Assembly: GCA_030695415.1 (NCBI GenBank) | Contig: JAUYQZ010000002.1 | Location: forward strand, 1 to 64,000 | Direction: 5' to 3' | Origin: Hylemonella sp. | Lineage (GTDB): Bacteria > Pseudomonadota > Gammaproteobacteria > Burkholderiales > Burkholderiaceae_C | Length of the DNA: 64,000 nt | Shown here: piece after piece, positions 8,463 to 15,818 of the stretch | Numbering within the stretch: the stretch's first letter is position 1 | How the letters are laid out: the number at the start of each line of letters is the position of its first letter | Made by a program: the position numbers and the translations under genes | The notes under the pieces: generated by a model | What the model saw: the letters and a program-made list of their open reading frames with translations, nothing else | Told to the model about the DNA's origin: nothing | The model's database searches: none

Positions 8463-8508
8463 GCAGGTTGTGAAAACAGCCGAGGATCGGCTTGTTTCGG
8501 CAACCTGC
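8463..8508. promoter_or_regulatory. Nested stem-loop in the leader of the Bug gene
   Basis: An outer 8-bp stem (8463-8470 with 8501-8508) encloses an inner stem (8474-8483 with 8487-8497, one bulged T) whose ends are A- and T-rich. It begins 14 bases before the Bug gene start codon and just before its ribosome site. It could be a transcription terminator for the diguanylate cyclase gene upstream, a leader structure, or both. Confidence 0.55.
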
Positions 8509-8534
8509 ACAAAACGTGCCACGCAGCCACTGCA

Positions 8535-8549
8535 GCGCGCCAGGCGCGC
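8535..8549. terminator. GC-rich hairpin downstream of the GGDEF gene
   Basis: GCGCGC, a CAG loop and GCGCGC form a compact perfect hairpin 14 bases past the stop codon of the GGDEF gene. No T-run follows on the minus strand, so classical intrinsic termination is doubtful on its own. Confidence 0.35.
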
Positions 8550-8562
8550 GCTCAGGGCCCGT

Positions 8563-9756
8563 TCAGGCCCGCGCCCGCGCCGCGCGCCGGTGCGCGAGCT
8601 TCTCGGCGTACATGCGCTTGTCGGCCACCGCCAGCAGGGGCGCCATGTCGTTGCCGTCGGACGGGAACAGGGCCCAGCCGACGCTGGCGCCGGTGGCCAC
8701 CGAAATGCCCAGCGGCAAAAAGGGCTTGGCCAACACGCCGCGCAGCTTGGTGGCCATGCCGTCGAGGTCGGTGTCGGCGTTGACCTTGTCGATGATGAGT
8801 GCGAACTCGTCGCCGCCCACGCGGGCACAGAAGTCGCTGGCGCGTATGACCTTCTGCAGGCGGCTGGCCACGGTTTGCAGCAGCACGTCGCCCACCGCAT
8901 GGCCGTGGCGGTCGTTCACCGGTTTGAAATCGTTGAGGTCGATGGACATGACACCAAAGCGGCTGCCTTCGCGCTCGGCCAGGCTGCGGGTGCGCAGGAA
9001 CACCTGTTCGAAGTAGCGCCGGTTGGCCAGGCCGGTGAGTTCGTCGTGCATGGCCATGTGGCTCATGTACTCCTTGGTGCGGCGCTGCTCCTCCACCGCG
9101 TCTTTCAGGCGCTCATTGAGTTCGATGGCCTCGATGGCGGTCAGGGACATGCGGCGCGCCTTGAGCAGCACCACCGCCAGCCAGACCACCGCCATGACGG
9201 CGAGCAGCAGATGGAAGTCGTCACCGCTGACCACAAACGCATGGCCGTTGTACAAGGCCATGGGCGCCATGCCGATCAGGCCCAGCGTGATGTAGTAGGC
9301 CGGCACCACGGCGTAGCTCAGGGCACCCACCGTCACCACCGTGGCAACAATCAGGAACAGGAACGCGACCTCGGTGTGCAGGCCCGGCTGCGGCAGCATG
9401 AACACCGCCGTGCCGCACAGCAGCGCCACCAGCGCGCCGAGCACAATGCGCCAGCGCAGCAGGCGGCGCGCCGTGGCCACCGACTCCAGCGGCTGACCAT
9501 GCACCCAGGCTTCGTAAAAAATCACCGCCACCGAGGCCAGCACCAGGGCCGAGAACCAGGCCATCAGCCAGGTGTCGCCCACGCCCGCCGACCGCAGCAC
9601 CACCGCGATCAGCACGCCGGCTGCGACGATGCTGAACATGTTGCCAGCGGCGTGTCCAAAAAAGACGCGGATGCGCTCCAGCAGGGTCCGGTCGGACAGG
9701 GTAGGCACATCCTCGGGGTGGACGTCGGTCATGGTGGGGGTTGCGTCGCCAAACAT
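8563..9756 (-). CDS. Membrane-bound diguanylate cyclase (GGDEF)
   Basis: A 397-residue protein with about six hydrophobic segments between residues 38 and 200, a short coiled linker (LNERLKDAVEEQRRTKEYMS) and a C-terminal GGDEF domain. The catalytic VGGDEF lies near residue 313. A product-inhibition I-site (RASD) sits exactly five residues before it, so the enzyme should make cyclic di-GMP from two GTP and be feedback-inhibited. The membrane part resembles the MASE/7TM-type sensors, but no specific sensory domain is recognised. An internal ATG at 9732 is an alternative start. It is transcribed divergently from the kinase gene. Confidence 0.92.
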   Translation of the reverse strand: MFGDATPTMTDVHPEDVPTLSDRTLLERIRVFFGHAAGNMFSIVAAGVLIAVVLRSAGVGDTWLMAWFSALVLASVAVIFYEAWVHGQPLESVATARRLLRWRIVLGALVALLCGTAVFMLPQPGLHTEVAFLFLIVATVVTVGALSYAVVPAYYITLGLIGMAPMALYNGHAFVVSGDDFHLLLAVMAVVWLAVVLLKARRMSLTAIEAIELNERLKDAVEEQRRTKEYMSHMAMHDELTGLANRRYFEQVFLRTRSLAEREGSRFGVMSIDLNDFKPVNDRHGHAVGDVLLQTVASRLQKVIRASDFCARVGGDEFALIIDKVNADTDLDGMATKLRGVLAKPFLPLGISVATGASVGWALFPSDGNDMAPLLAVADKRMYAEKLAHRRAARARA

Positions 9757-9883
9757 CGGGAGAACAGGTGAGCCGGATTATGTCCTGTCACCCGACCCGG
9801 CCAGGGCCTGAAAAGACCGGTGGACAGGGGCTTTCTGTGCAGATGCCGACCGACGGTGCCCCAGTCACGCGCTAGAGTTGCGC

Positions 9884-11449
9884 ATGACCCAGGCCAACGC
9901 CCACGCCGTCCTGATCGAGCACCTGATCCAGCACCTGCAACAGACACAAGTCGGCACAGAAGGCGTGCAGGTGGTGCAGACCCACATCTCCACCGTGCTG
10001 CTGGCGGGCGAATTCGCCTACAAGCTCAAGCGGCCAGTGCGCCTGCCCTTTCTCGATTTCAGCACCCTGGCGCGCCGACACCACTTTCTGCAGGAGGAGC
10101 TGCGGCTGAACCGGCGCACCGCGCCCGAGCTGTACCTCGAGGTGCAGCCTGTCACCGGCCGCCCCGACGCCCCCCGGCTGGGCGGCGACGGTCCGGTCAT
10201 CGACTGGGCTTTGCGCATGCGCCGCTTCGGCCCCGGCGGCGACCTGCGGGCCCTGGCCGAGGCCGGTGCCCTGTTGCCCGGCCACATCGACGCCCTGGCC
10301 GACCACCTGGCCGCCTTTCACCTGGCCCTGCCGCCCAGCGCGGCGGTGCCGGGCAGCAGCCCACACCGCTGGGCCAGCGACAGCCTCGACGAAGTGGCCA
10401 CGTCGGCCCAACGCCCGGCCACCTGCACACCGGCCGACATCGCCCACCTGCGCCAACGGTTGCTGCCGCGCCTGGCAAACCCCCGCCCCAGCGAGGCACA
10501 ACGCCAGGCCGCCGGCTGGGTGCGCGAATGCCATGGCGACCTGCACCTGGGCAACCTGGTCGAATGGCAGGGCCGGGTGCTGGCGTTTGACGCGCTGGAG
10601 TTCGACCCCGCGCTGCGCCACATCGACGTGGTGGCCGACCTGGCCTTTCCCTTCATGGACCTGCTGGCACACGGCCTGCCGGCCCTGGCCTGGCGGCTGG
10701 TGAACCGCCACGCGGAGCACACCGGCGACTTCGAAGGCCTGTGCCTGCTGCCGGCGATGGCCGCCTACCGCGCGCTGGTGCGTGCCAAGGTGGCGCTGTT
10801 GTCACCCGACGGCACCGCCGACTTCATGCGCTGTTGGCCGCTGGCGCAGCGCCTGCTGCAGCCAACGCGCCCGCAGCTGCTGCTGGTGTGTGGCCTCAGC
10901 GGCTCGGGCAAATCCACCCTGGCCCTGATGCTGGCCGAGGCGCTGGGCGCCATCCGGGTGCGTTCGGACGTGGAACGCAAACGCCTGTTCGGCCTGCCCC
11001 CCACCGCGCGACCCGACCCGGCGCTGGGTGTCTACACGCCCGAGGCCACACAACGCACCTACGCCCGCCTGGGCGAACTGGCGCACACCCTGCTGAGCGG
11101 TGGCCTGTCGGTGGTGGTGGACGCGGCCAGCCTGCGCCAGCACGAGCGCACCGCCCTGCGCGCCATCGCACAGTCATGCGGTGCCCCGTTTGTGCTGGTG
11201 AGCTGTGAAGCCACCGCCGAGCGCTTGCAGGCGCGCATCCAGGCGCGGCAAGCCACCCAGCAGGACGCCTCCGACGCCGACCTGTCGGTGCTGGCGCTGC
11301 AGCAGCGCGTGGTGGAGCCCCTGCCCGCCGATTGGGCCGCCTTCAGCCACCGGGTGAACAACGGGGGCGACCTCGACGGGCTGGCCGCACAGGTGTCGGC
11401 TCTTGTGTCGGCTCTTGTGTCGGCCCTGGTGTCGAACATGGGCCCGTGA
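9884..11449 (+). CDS. Bifunctional aminoglycoside phosphotransferase-like/ATP-binding protein (COG2187 type)
   Basis: About 521 residues in two domains. Residues 1-310 resemble the aminoglycoside phosphotransferase fold: FAYKLKRPVRLPFLDFS gives the nucleotide-binding Lys region, and ECHGDLHLGNLV carries the catalytic HGDxxxxN motif. The C-terminal P-loop domain has Walker A GLSGSGKST near residue 337 and resembles Zeta-toxin/shikimate-type kinases. The family is widespread in proteobacteria and its substrate is unknown. The ATG at 9884 is preferred over an in-frame TTG two codons earlier. The C-terminus carries four V-S repeats from a 12-bp tandem repeat. The patatin gene starts 12 bp downstream, so the two are probably co-transcribed. 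Confidence 0.87.
   Translation: MTQANAHAVLIEHLIQHLQQTQVGTEGVQVVQTHISTVLLAGEFAYKLKRPVRLPFLDFSTLARRHHFLQEELRLNRRTAPELYLEVQPVTGRPDAPRLGGDGPVIDWALRMRRFGPGGDLRALAEAGALLPGHIDALADHLAAFHLALPPSAAVPGSSPHRWASDSLDEVATSAQRPATCTPADIAHLRQRLLPRLANPRPSEAQRQAAGWVRECHGDLHLGNLVEWQGRVLAFDALEFDPALRHIDVVADLAFPFMDLLAHGLPALAWRLVNRHAEHTGDFEGLCLLPAMAAYRALVRAKVALLSPDGTADFMRCWPLAQRLLQPTRPQLLLVCGLSGSGKSTLALMLAEALGAIRVRSDVERKRLFGLPPTARPDPALGVYTPEATQRTYARLGELAHTLLSGGLSVVVDAASLRQHERTALRAIAQSCGAPFVLVSCEATAERLQARIQARQATQQDASDADLSVLALQQRVVEPLPADWAAFSHRVNNGGDLDGLAAQVSALVSALVSALVSNMGP
11393..11436. repeat. 12-bp tandem repeat at the 3' end of the kinase gene
   Basis: Units of GTGTCGGCTCTT, with small variations in the last copies, repeat about 3.7 times and encode V-S-A-L four times in a row immediately before the C-terminus. 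The frame is kept if units are gained or lost. Confidence 0.8.
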
Positions 11450-11461
11450 ATAATCGCGCCC

Positions 11462-13729
11462 ATGCCCACCCACCGCCCCCTGCTCCCTTGTCTGATCACG
11501 CTGCTGGCCTGCCTGGTCGGCCTGCTGTTCCCCCCGCCTTCGCAGGCCCAGTCGCCTGATGGCGCGGCATCTCCCGCCCGCCCGCGTGTGGCCCTGGTGC
11601 TGTCGGGCGGCGGCGCGCGCGGCTTTGCGCACGTGGGCGTGCTCAAGGCGCTGGAGGCCGCGCGGGTGCCGGTGGACATGGTGGTGGGCACCTCCATGGG
11701 CGCCATCATCGGCGGGCTGTACGCCACCGGCCTGAGCGCCGACGAGCTGGAGCGCGAGCTGCTGGCGGTGGAGTGGAACGCGCTGTTCAACACCCGCGAG
11801 CCGCGCCAGTTGCTGTCGCAGCGCCGCAAGGAAGAAGACTTCGAGTTCTCGCCGGTGCTGCAACTGGGTTTTCGCGATGGCGAATTCCGTCTGCCCAGTG
11901 GCGCGGTGTCCAGCCGCTCGCTGGAAATGCTGCTGCGCCGCTACACCTTGGGCACGCGCGCCCTGCCCGACTTCGACGCCCTGCCCACACCCTTTCGGGC
12001 GGTGGCCACCGACATGGAAAGTGGCCAGGCCGTGGTGCTGAGTCGCGGCGACCTGGCCGCCGCCATGCGCGCCAGCATGTCGGTGCCCGGCGTGTTCGCG
12101 CCGCTGGAGTTGGACGGCCGCCTGCTGGGCGACGGCGGCCTGGTCAACAACCTGCCGGTGGACGTGGCGCGCGGTCTGGGAGCGCAAGCCGTGATCGCGG
12201 TCAACATCGGCACCCCGCTGGCCGGACGCGAGACCTTGGGCAGCGTGATCGGGCTGACCGCGCAGATGCTCAACATCCTGACCGAGCAAAACGTGCAGCG
12301 CAGCCTGGCCAGCCTCACGCCGCGCGACCTGCTGGTGGCGCCCGCGTTGGGCCGGCTCACCTCGGGCGACTTCGACAAGGCCGGCGATCTGGTCGCGCTC
12401 GGGCTCGACGCCGGCCAGCGTGCCAGCCCCGCGCTGGCCCGCTTTGCGGTGGACGCGGCGCAGTACGCCGCCTGGCGCGCACAACGCCAGCGGGCCAGCG
12501 GCGCACACACCCTGCCGGCCCAACTGGCCTTTGTGGACATCGAAGGCGTGAAGCCCGAGCGTGTGCAGCGCCTGCGCACCCAGATCGAGGCCGCCACCGG
12601 TCAGCCCATGGACCCGGCCCGCGCCGAACAAGACCTGCAGCGCCTGGCCGCCAGCGGCGACTACATGCGCGCCGACTACCGCCTGGCCCAGCGCGCGGAC
12701 GGCGAAGGCCTGATCTACCAGCTGACCGAAAAGGACTGGGGCCGCAACCACTTCCGCCTCGGGCTGGACCTGCGCACCGACTTCCGTGGCGCGGGCGATT
12801 TCAACCTGCGCCTGAGCCACAACCGGCACTGGGTCAACGACCAGGGCGCCGAGTGGCGCAACCGCATCCAGCTGGGCGAAAAAAGTGGCTTCTACTCGGA
12901 GTTCTTTCAGCCGCTGGACCGCAGCGCCGACTACTTCGTGTCCGCCCACTTCGACCACTGGCTGCGCCGCTTCGACCTCTACGGCGACGACGAGAAAGTG
13001 GCCGCCGTCTACCGGCGCCGCGAAACCCGCATCGGCCTGGACCTGGGCACCGAGCTGGGCCGCGACGGCGCCTTGGGCGACGCCCGGCTGGGCTGGTTCG
13101 GTGCCCGCCGCGTGACCATCCCCGACGTGGTGGCCGGCTTGCGCAGCGACGACCTCACACGCCTGGGCTGGACCGAACAAGGCCTGCGTCTGGCCGTGGT
13201 GTCCGACCAGCTCGACCACGCCAACTTCCCGCTGTCGGGCTACCGGCTGCGTTTTGAGGCCGTGACCGGCAGGCGCGACCTGCTGGGGCAGGAGCAGGGT
13301 TTTCACCGGCAGGATGTCACCGCCACCCACGTCACCACGGTCGGGCGCGACACCTACAACCTGCACCTGCGACTGGCGCGTTCCAGCTCGCTGCCGCTGG
13401 GCGCCATCGACGAGTACTCGCTCGGCGGCTTCCAGCAGCTCTCGGGCTACCGCGTGGGGCAGGTGGTGGGCAACAACCTGGCCTTCGGCCGCCTGAGTTA
13501 CTACCGCCGGCTCGACCTCAACCCCGGCATCGCGCGCGCCCTGTTTGCCGGCGCCTCACTGGAGCTGGGCAACGCCTGGGCCAAAAGCAGCGCCATGCGC
13601 CTGAGCGACCTGCGCCTGGGCAGCAGCGTGTTCTTGGGCGCCGACACCGGCGTGGGGCCGGTCTACCTGGCGCTGGTGCACGCGCCCAAGGGCTTTACCG
13701 GGGTGTACTTTTTCCTCGGGCGGCCGTGA
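11462..13729 (+). CDS. Patatin-like phospholipase fused to an outer-membrane barrel (PlpD-like, type Vd)
   Basis: A 755-residue protein with a Sec signal peptide ending near PPSQAQS. The patatin domain (about residues 40-330) has the oxyanion SGGGARG motif, the nucleophile elbow GTSMG near residue 76 and the catalytic DGG near residue 223. A single POTRA-like segment follows (FVDIEGVKPERV, about residue 356), then a 16-strand-type surface-antigen barrel to the end. This is the layout of Pseudomonas PlpD, the type Vd autotransporter, which displays or releases a class A1 phospholipase. The last residue is Pro rather than the usual aromatic. Its stop lies only 5 bp from the stop of the convergent thioesterase gene. 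Confidence 0.93.
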   Translation: MPTHRPLLPCLITLLACLVGLLFPPPSQAQSPDGAASPARPRVALVLSGGGARGFAHVGVLKALEAARVPVDMVVGTSMGAIIGGLYATGLSADELERELLAVEWNALFNTREPRQLLSQRRKEEDFEFSPVLQLGFRDGEFRLPSGAVSSRSLEMLLRRYTLGTRALPDFDALPTPFRAVATDMESGQAVVLSRGDLAAAMRASMSVPGVFAPLELDGRLLGDGGLVNNLPVDVARGLGAQAVIAVNIGTPLAGRETLGSVIGLTAQMLNILTEQNVQRSLASLTPRDLLVAPALGRLTSGDFDKAGDLVALGLDAGQRASPALARFAVDAAQYAAWRAQRQRASGAHTLPAQLAFVDIEGVKPERVQRLRTQIEAATGQPMDPARAEQDLQRLAASGDYMRADYRLAQRADGEGLIYQLTEKDWGRNHFRLGLDLRTDFRGAGDFNLRLSHNRHWVNDQGAEWRNRIQLGEKSGFYSEFFQPLDRSADYFVSAHFDHWLRRFDLYGDDEKVAAVYRRRETRIGLDLGTELGRDGALGDARLGWFGARRVTIPDVVAGLRSDDLTRLGWTEQGLRLAVVSDQLDHANFPLSGYRLRFEAVTGRRDLLGQEQGFHRQDVTATHVTTVGRDTYNLHLRLARSSSLPLGAIDEYSLGGFQQLSGYRVGQVVGNNLAFGRLSYYRRLDLNPGIARALFAGASLELGNAWAKSSAMRLSDLRLGSSVFLGADTGVGPVYLALVHAPKGFTGVYFFLGRP

Positions 13730-13734
13730 CCCGG

Positions 13735-14568
13735 CTATTCCTTGAAGTACACCACCTGGTGTGAGGTGGCGAGCATCACGCCACGCTCGTTCCACACCTG
13801 TGCGGTCTGGTCGAAGAAACCGTTGCGGAACTCCTGCGCCTGGGCCTGGCCGAGCAGGAAGTCGGTGCCGGTGGCCGTCAGTTCGGCGCTGCCGGCGTGA
13901 AAGTACACGGTGATGGACACCGTGCCGGCCGGCACCTGGGCCGCGCGGCGCAGCCAAACACGCGGAAAAAACACGTCACACATGGCAGCGAGCGCGGGAA
14001 AGTCCACCCCACGCGCGGGTTCGTCGCGCATCCACAGTTGCGTCAGGCTGCTGTGGCCACCGCCGTCCCAGGTATGGGGCACCGGGCCGGTGATGGGCCG
14101 CATGTCGTAGCGGCGGAGCCATTCCACGCCTTTGAACATCACGCGGCGTTCCAGCGTCTCGGGCAGCGGCACGGCGGGCATGGGTGTGTCGCTCTGGCTC
14201 CAGGTTTCGCGCCGCGCCGCCGTCACGGCCGTGGCCGTGGTGGACACCACCGGCAGCCCGGCCGGGTCGTTCTGCAACAGGGTCACCGTCCAGTGCTGGG
14301 TGGAGCGGTTGGTGCGCACCGGCGTGACCTGCAGCTCGAACGGGCCATCGGTCAATGCACCGGCGTAGTTGACGGTGAGCGAGAGCGGCTCGCCCAGGCG
14401 CTGCGGGTGGTCCATGATGGCCTGCACGATGGCGGCAGCGGTGATGCCGCCAAAGGGCCCGACCATGTTCCAGTAGGCGGGGCTGGTCTGGCCCGTGAAG
14501 TGGCCCGGCGTGTCTTGCGACAACGCCAGGGCGGCGTCAAAAGGGTGTGAGGTGTGTGGCTTGCTCAT
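13735..14568 (-). CDS. Acyl-CoA thioesterase domain protein (TesB-like double hotdog)
   Basis: A 277-residue protein starting MSKPHTSHPFDAAL. The pattern of two hotdog halves (YWNMVGPFGGITAAAIVQAI in the first half, residues about 33-52; SITVYFHA and a C-terminal GVMLATSHQVVYFKE in the second) is that of the acyl-CoA thioesterase 4HBT_3 family. It would hydrolyse acyl-CoA to free CoA and acid in the cytoplasm. It is the last gene of the fatty-acid oxidation unit, 36 bp after fadA, and could relieve CoA trapping or release unusual acids. Substrate length is not predictable. An in-frame GTG at 14592 is a less likely start. Confidence 0.8.
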   Translation of the reverse strand: MSKPHTSHPFDAALALSQDTPGHFTGQTSPAYWNMVGPFGGITAAAIVQAIMDHPQRLGEPLSLTVNYAGALTDGPFELQVTPVRTNRSTQHWTVTLLQNDPAGLPVVSTTATAVTAARRETWSQSDTPMPAVPLPETLERRVMFKGVEWLRRYDMRPITGPVPHTWDGGGHSSLTQLWMRDEPARGVDFPALAAMCDVFFPRVWLRRAAQVPAGTVSITVYFHAGSAELTATGTDFLLGQAQAQEFRNGFFDQTAQVWNERGVMLATSHQVVYFKE

Positions 14569-14604
14569 GTGGCAAGTTTGCCAGCCCCACACCCGGGTGC
14601 GCTG

Positions 14605-15798
14605 TCACACGCGCTCAAAAATGCCGGCCGCGCCCTGCCCCATGCCCACACACATGGTCACCATGCCGTACTTCTTGTCGTGGCGACGCAGCGCATGCAC
14701 CACGGTGGCCGAGCGGATGGCGCCGGTGGCGCCCAGCGGGTGGCCCAGGGCGATGGCGCCGCCCATGGGGTTGACCTTGCTCGGGTCCAGGCCCAGGCTG
14801 TTGATCACGGCCAGGGACTGGGCCGCGAAGGCCTCGTTGAGCTCGATCCAGTCGATGTCCTCGTGCTTGAGGCCGGCGTAGCGCAGCGCGGCGGGAATCG
14901 CCTCGATCGGGCCGATGCCCATGATCTCGGGCGGCACGCCGCGCGCGGCGAAGCTCACAAAACGTGCCAGGGGCTTGAGGCCGAACTGCTTCACGGCCTT
15001 CTCGCTGGCCAGGATCAACGCGCCGGCGCCGTCGCTGGTCTGCGAGCTGTTGCCGGCCGTGACGCTGCCGCGCGCGGCGAAGACGGCCTTGAGTTTGCCC
15101 AGGGCTTCAAGCGTGGTGTCGGGGCGCGCGCCTTCGTCCAGGCTCACTGTGCGGGTCTTGCTGACGACCTCACCGGTTTCCAGATTGGGGGTGCGCTCGA
15201 CCACGTCGAAGGGCGTGATCTCGGCCGTGAACTCGCCAGCCTTCTGCGCCTTGATGGCGCGCATGTGCGACTCCAGCGCGAAAGCATCCTGCATCTCGCG
15301 CGTGACCTTCCACTGCTGCGCCACCTTCTCCGCCGTCAATCCCATGCCATAGGCGATGCCGACGTTCTCGTCACGCGCAAACACCTCGGGGTTGAAGGAA
15401 GGCTTGACGCCCCCCATGGGCACCAGGCTCATGGACTCGGCGCCGCCGGCAATCAGCACGTCGGCCTCGCCCACGCGGATGCGGTCGGCCGCCATCTGGA
15501 TCGCGGTCACGCCCGATGCGCAGAAGCGATTGACCGTGACGCCGCCGATGGGGTGCGTGAAGGCCAGCCCCACGGCGATGCGCGCCATGTTCATGCCCTG
15601 CTCGGCCTCGGGGAAGGAGCAACCGATGATGGCGTCCTCGATGGCCTTGGGGTCCAGCGTGGGCACCTGCAGCATGGCGCTCCTGATGGCAGCGATCAGC
15701 AGGTCGTCGGGGCGGGTGTTGCGGAAAAAGCCGCGGCCGGAGCGGCCAATGGGCGTGCGCGTGGCGGCAACGATGTAGGCGTCTTGAACTTGTTTCAT
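14605..15798 (-). CDS. fadA: Acetyl-CoA C-acyltransferase (3-ketoacyl-CoA thiolase)
   Basis: A 397-residue thiolase. The acylated Cys is in NRFCASG near residue 90, the active-site His in GHPLGATG near residue 350, and the second Cys in CVGMGQG near residue 380. It cleaves 3-ketoacyl-CoA with CoA to acetyl-CoA and a shortened acyl-CoA, the last step of beta-oxidation. It lies 20 bp after the FadB-like gene, with which it would form a trifunctional complex or a functional pair. All catalytic residues are present and the length is normal. Confidence 0.95.
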   Translation of the reverse strand: MKQVQDAYIVAATRTPIGRSGRGFFRNTRPDDLLIAAIRSAMLQVPTLDPKAIEDAIIGCSFPEAEQGMNMARIAVGLAFTHPIGGVTVNRFCASGVTAIQMAADRIRVGEADVLIAGGAESMSLVPMGGVKPSFNPEVFARDENVGIAYGMGLTAEKVAQQWKVTREMQDAFALESHMRAIKAQKAGEFTAEITPFDVVERTPNLETGEVVSKTRTVSLDEGARPDTTLEALGKLKAVFAARGSVTAGNSSQTSDGAGALILASEKAVKQFGLKPLARFVSFAARGVPPEIMGIGPIEAIPAALRYAGLKHEDIDWIELNEAFAAQSLAVINSLGLDPSKVNPMGGAIALGHPLGATGAIRSATVVHALRRHDKKYGMVTMCVGMGQGAAGIFERV

Positions 15799-15818
15799 GA
15801 TGATTCCTTTACGGCCGA

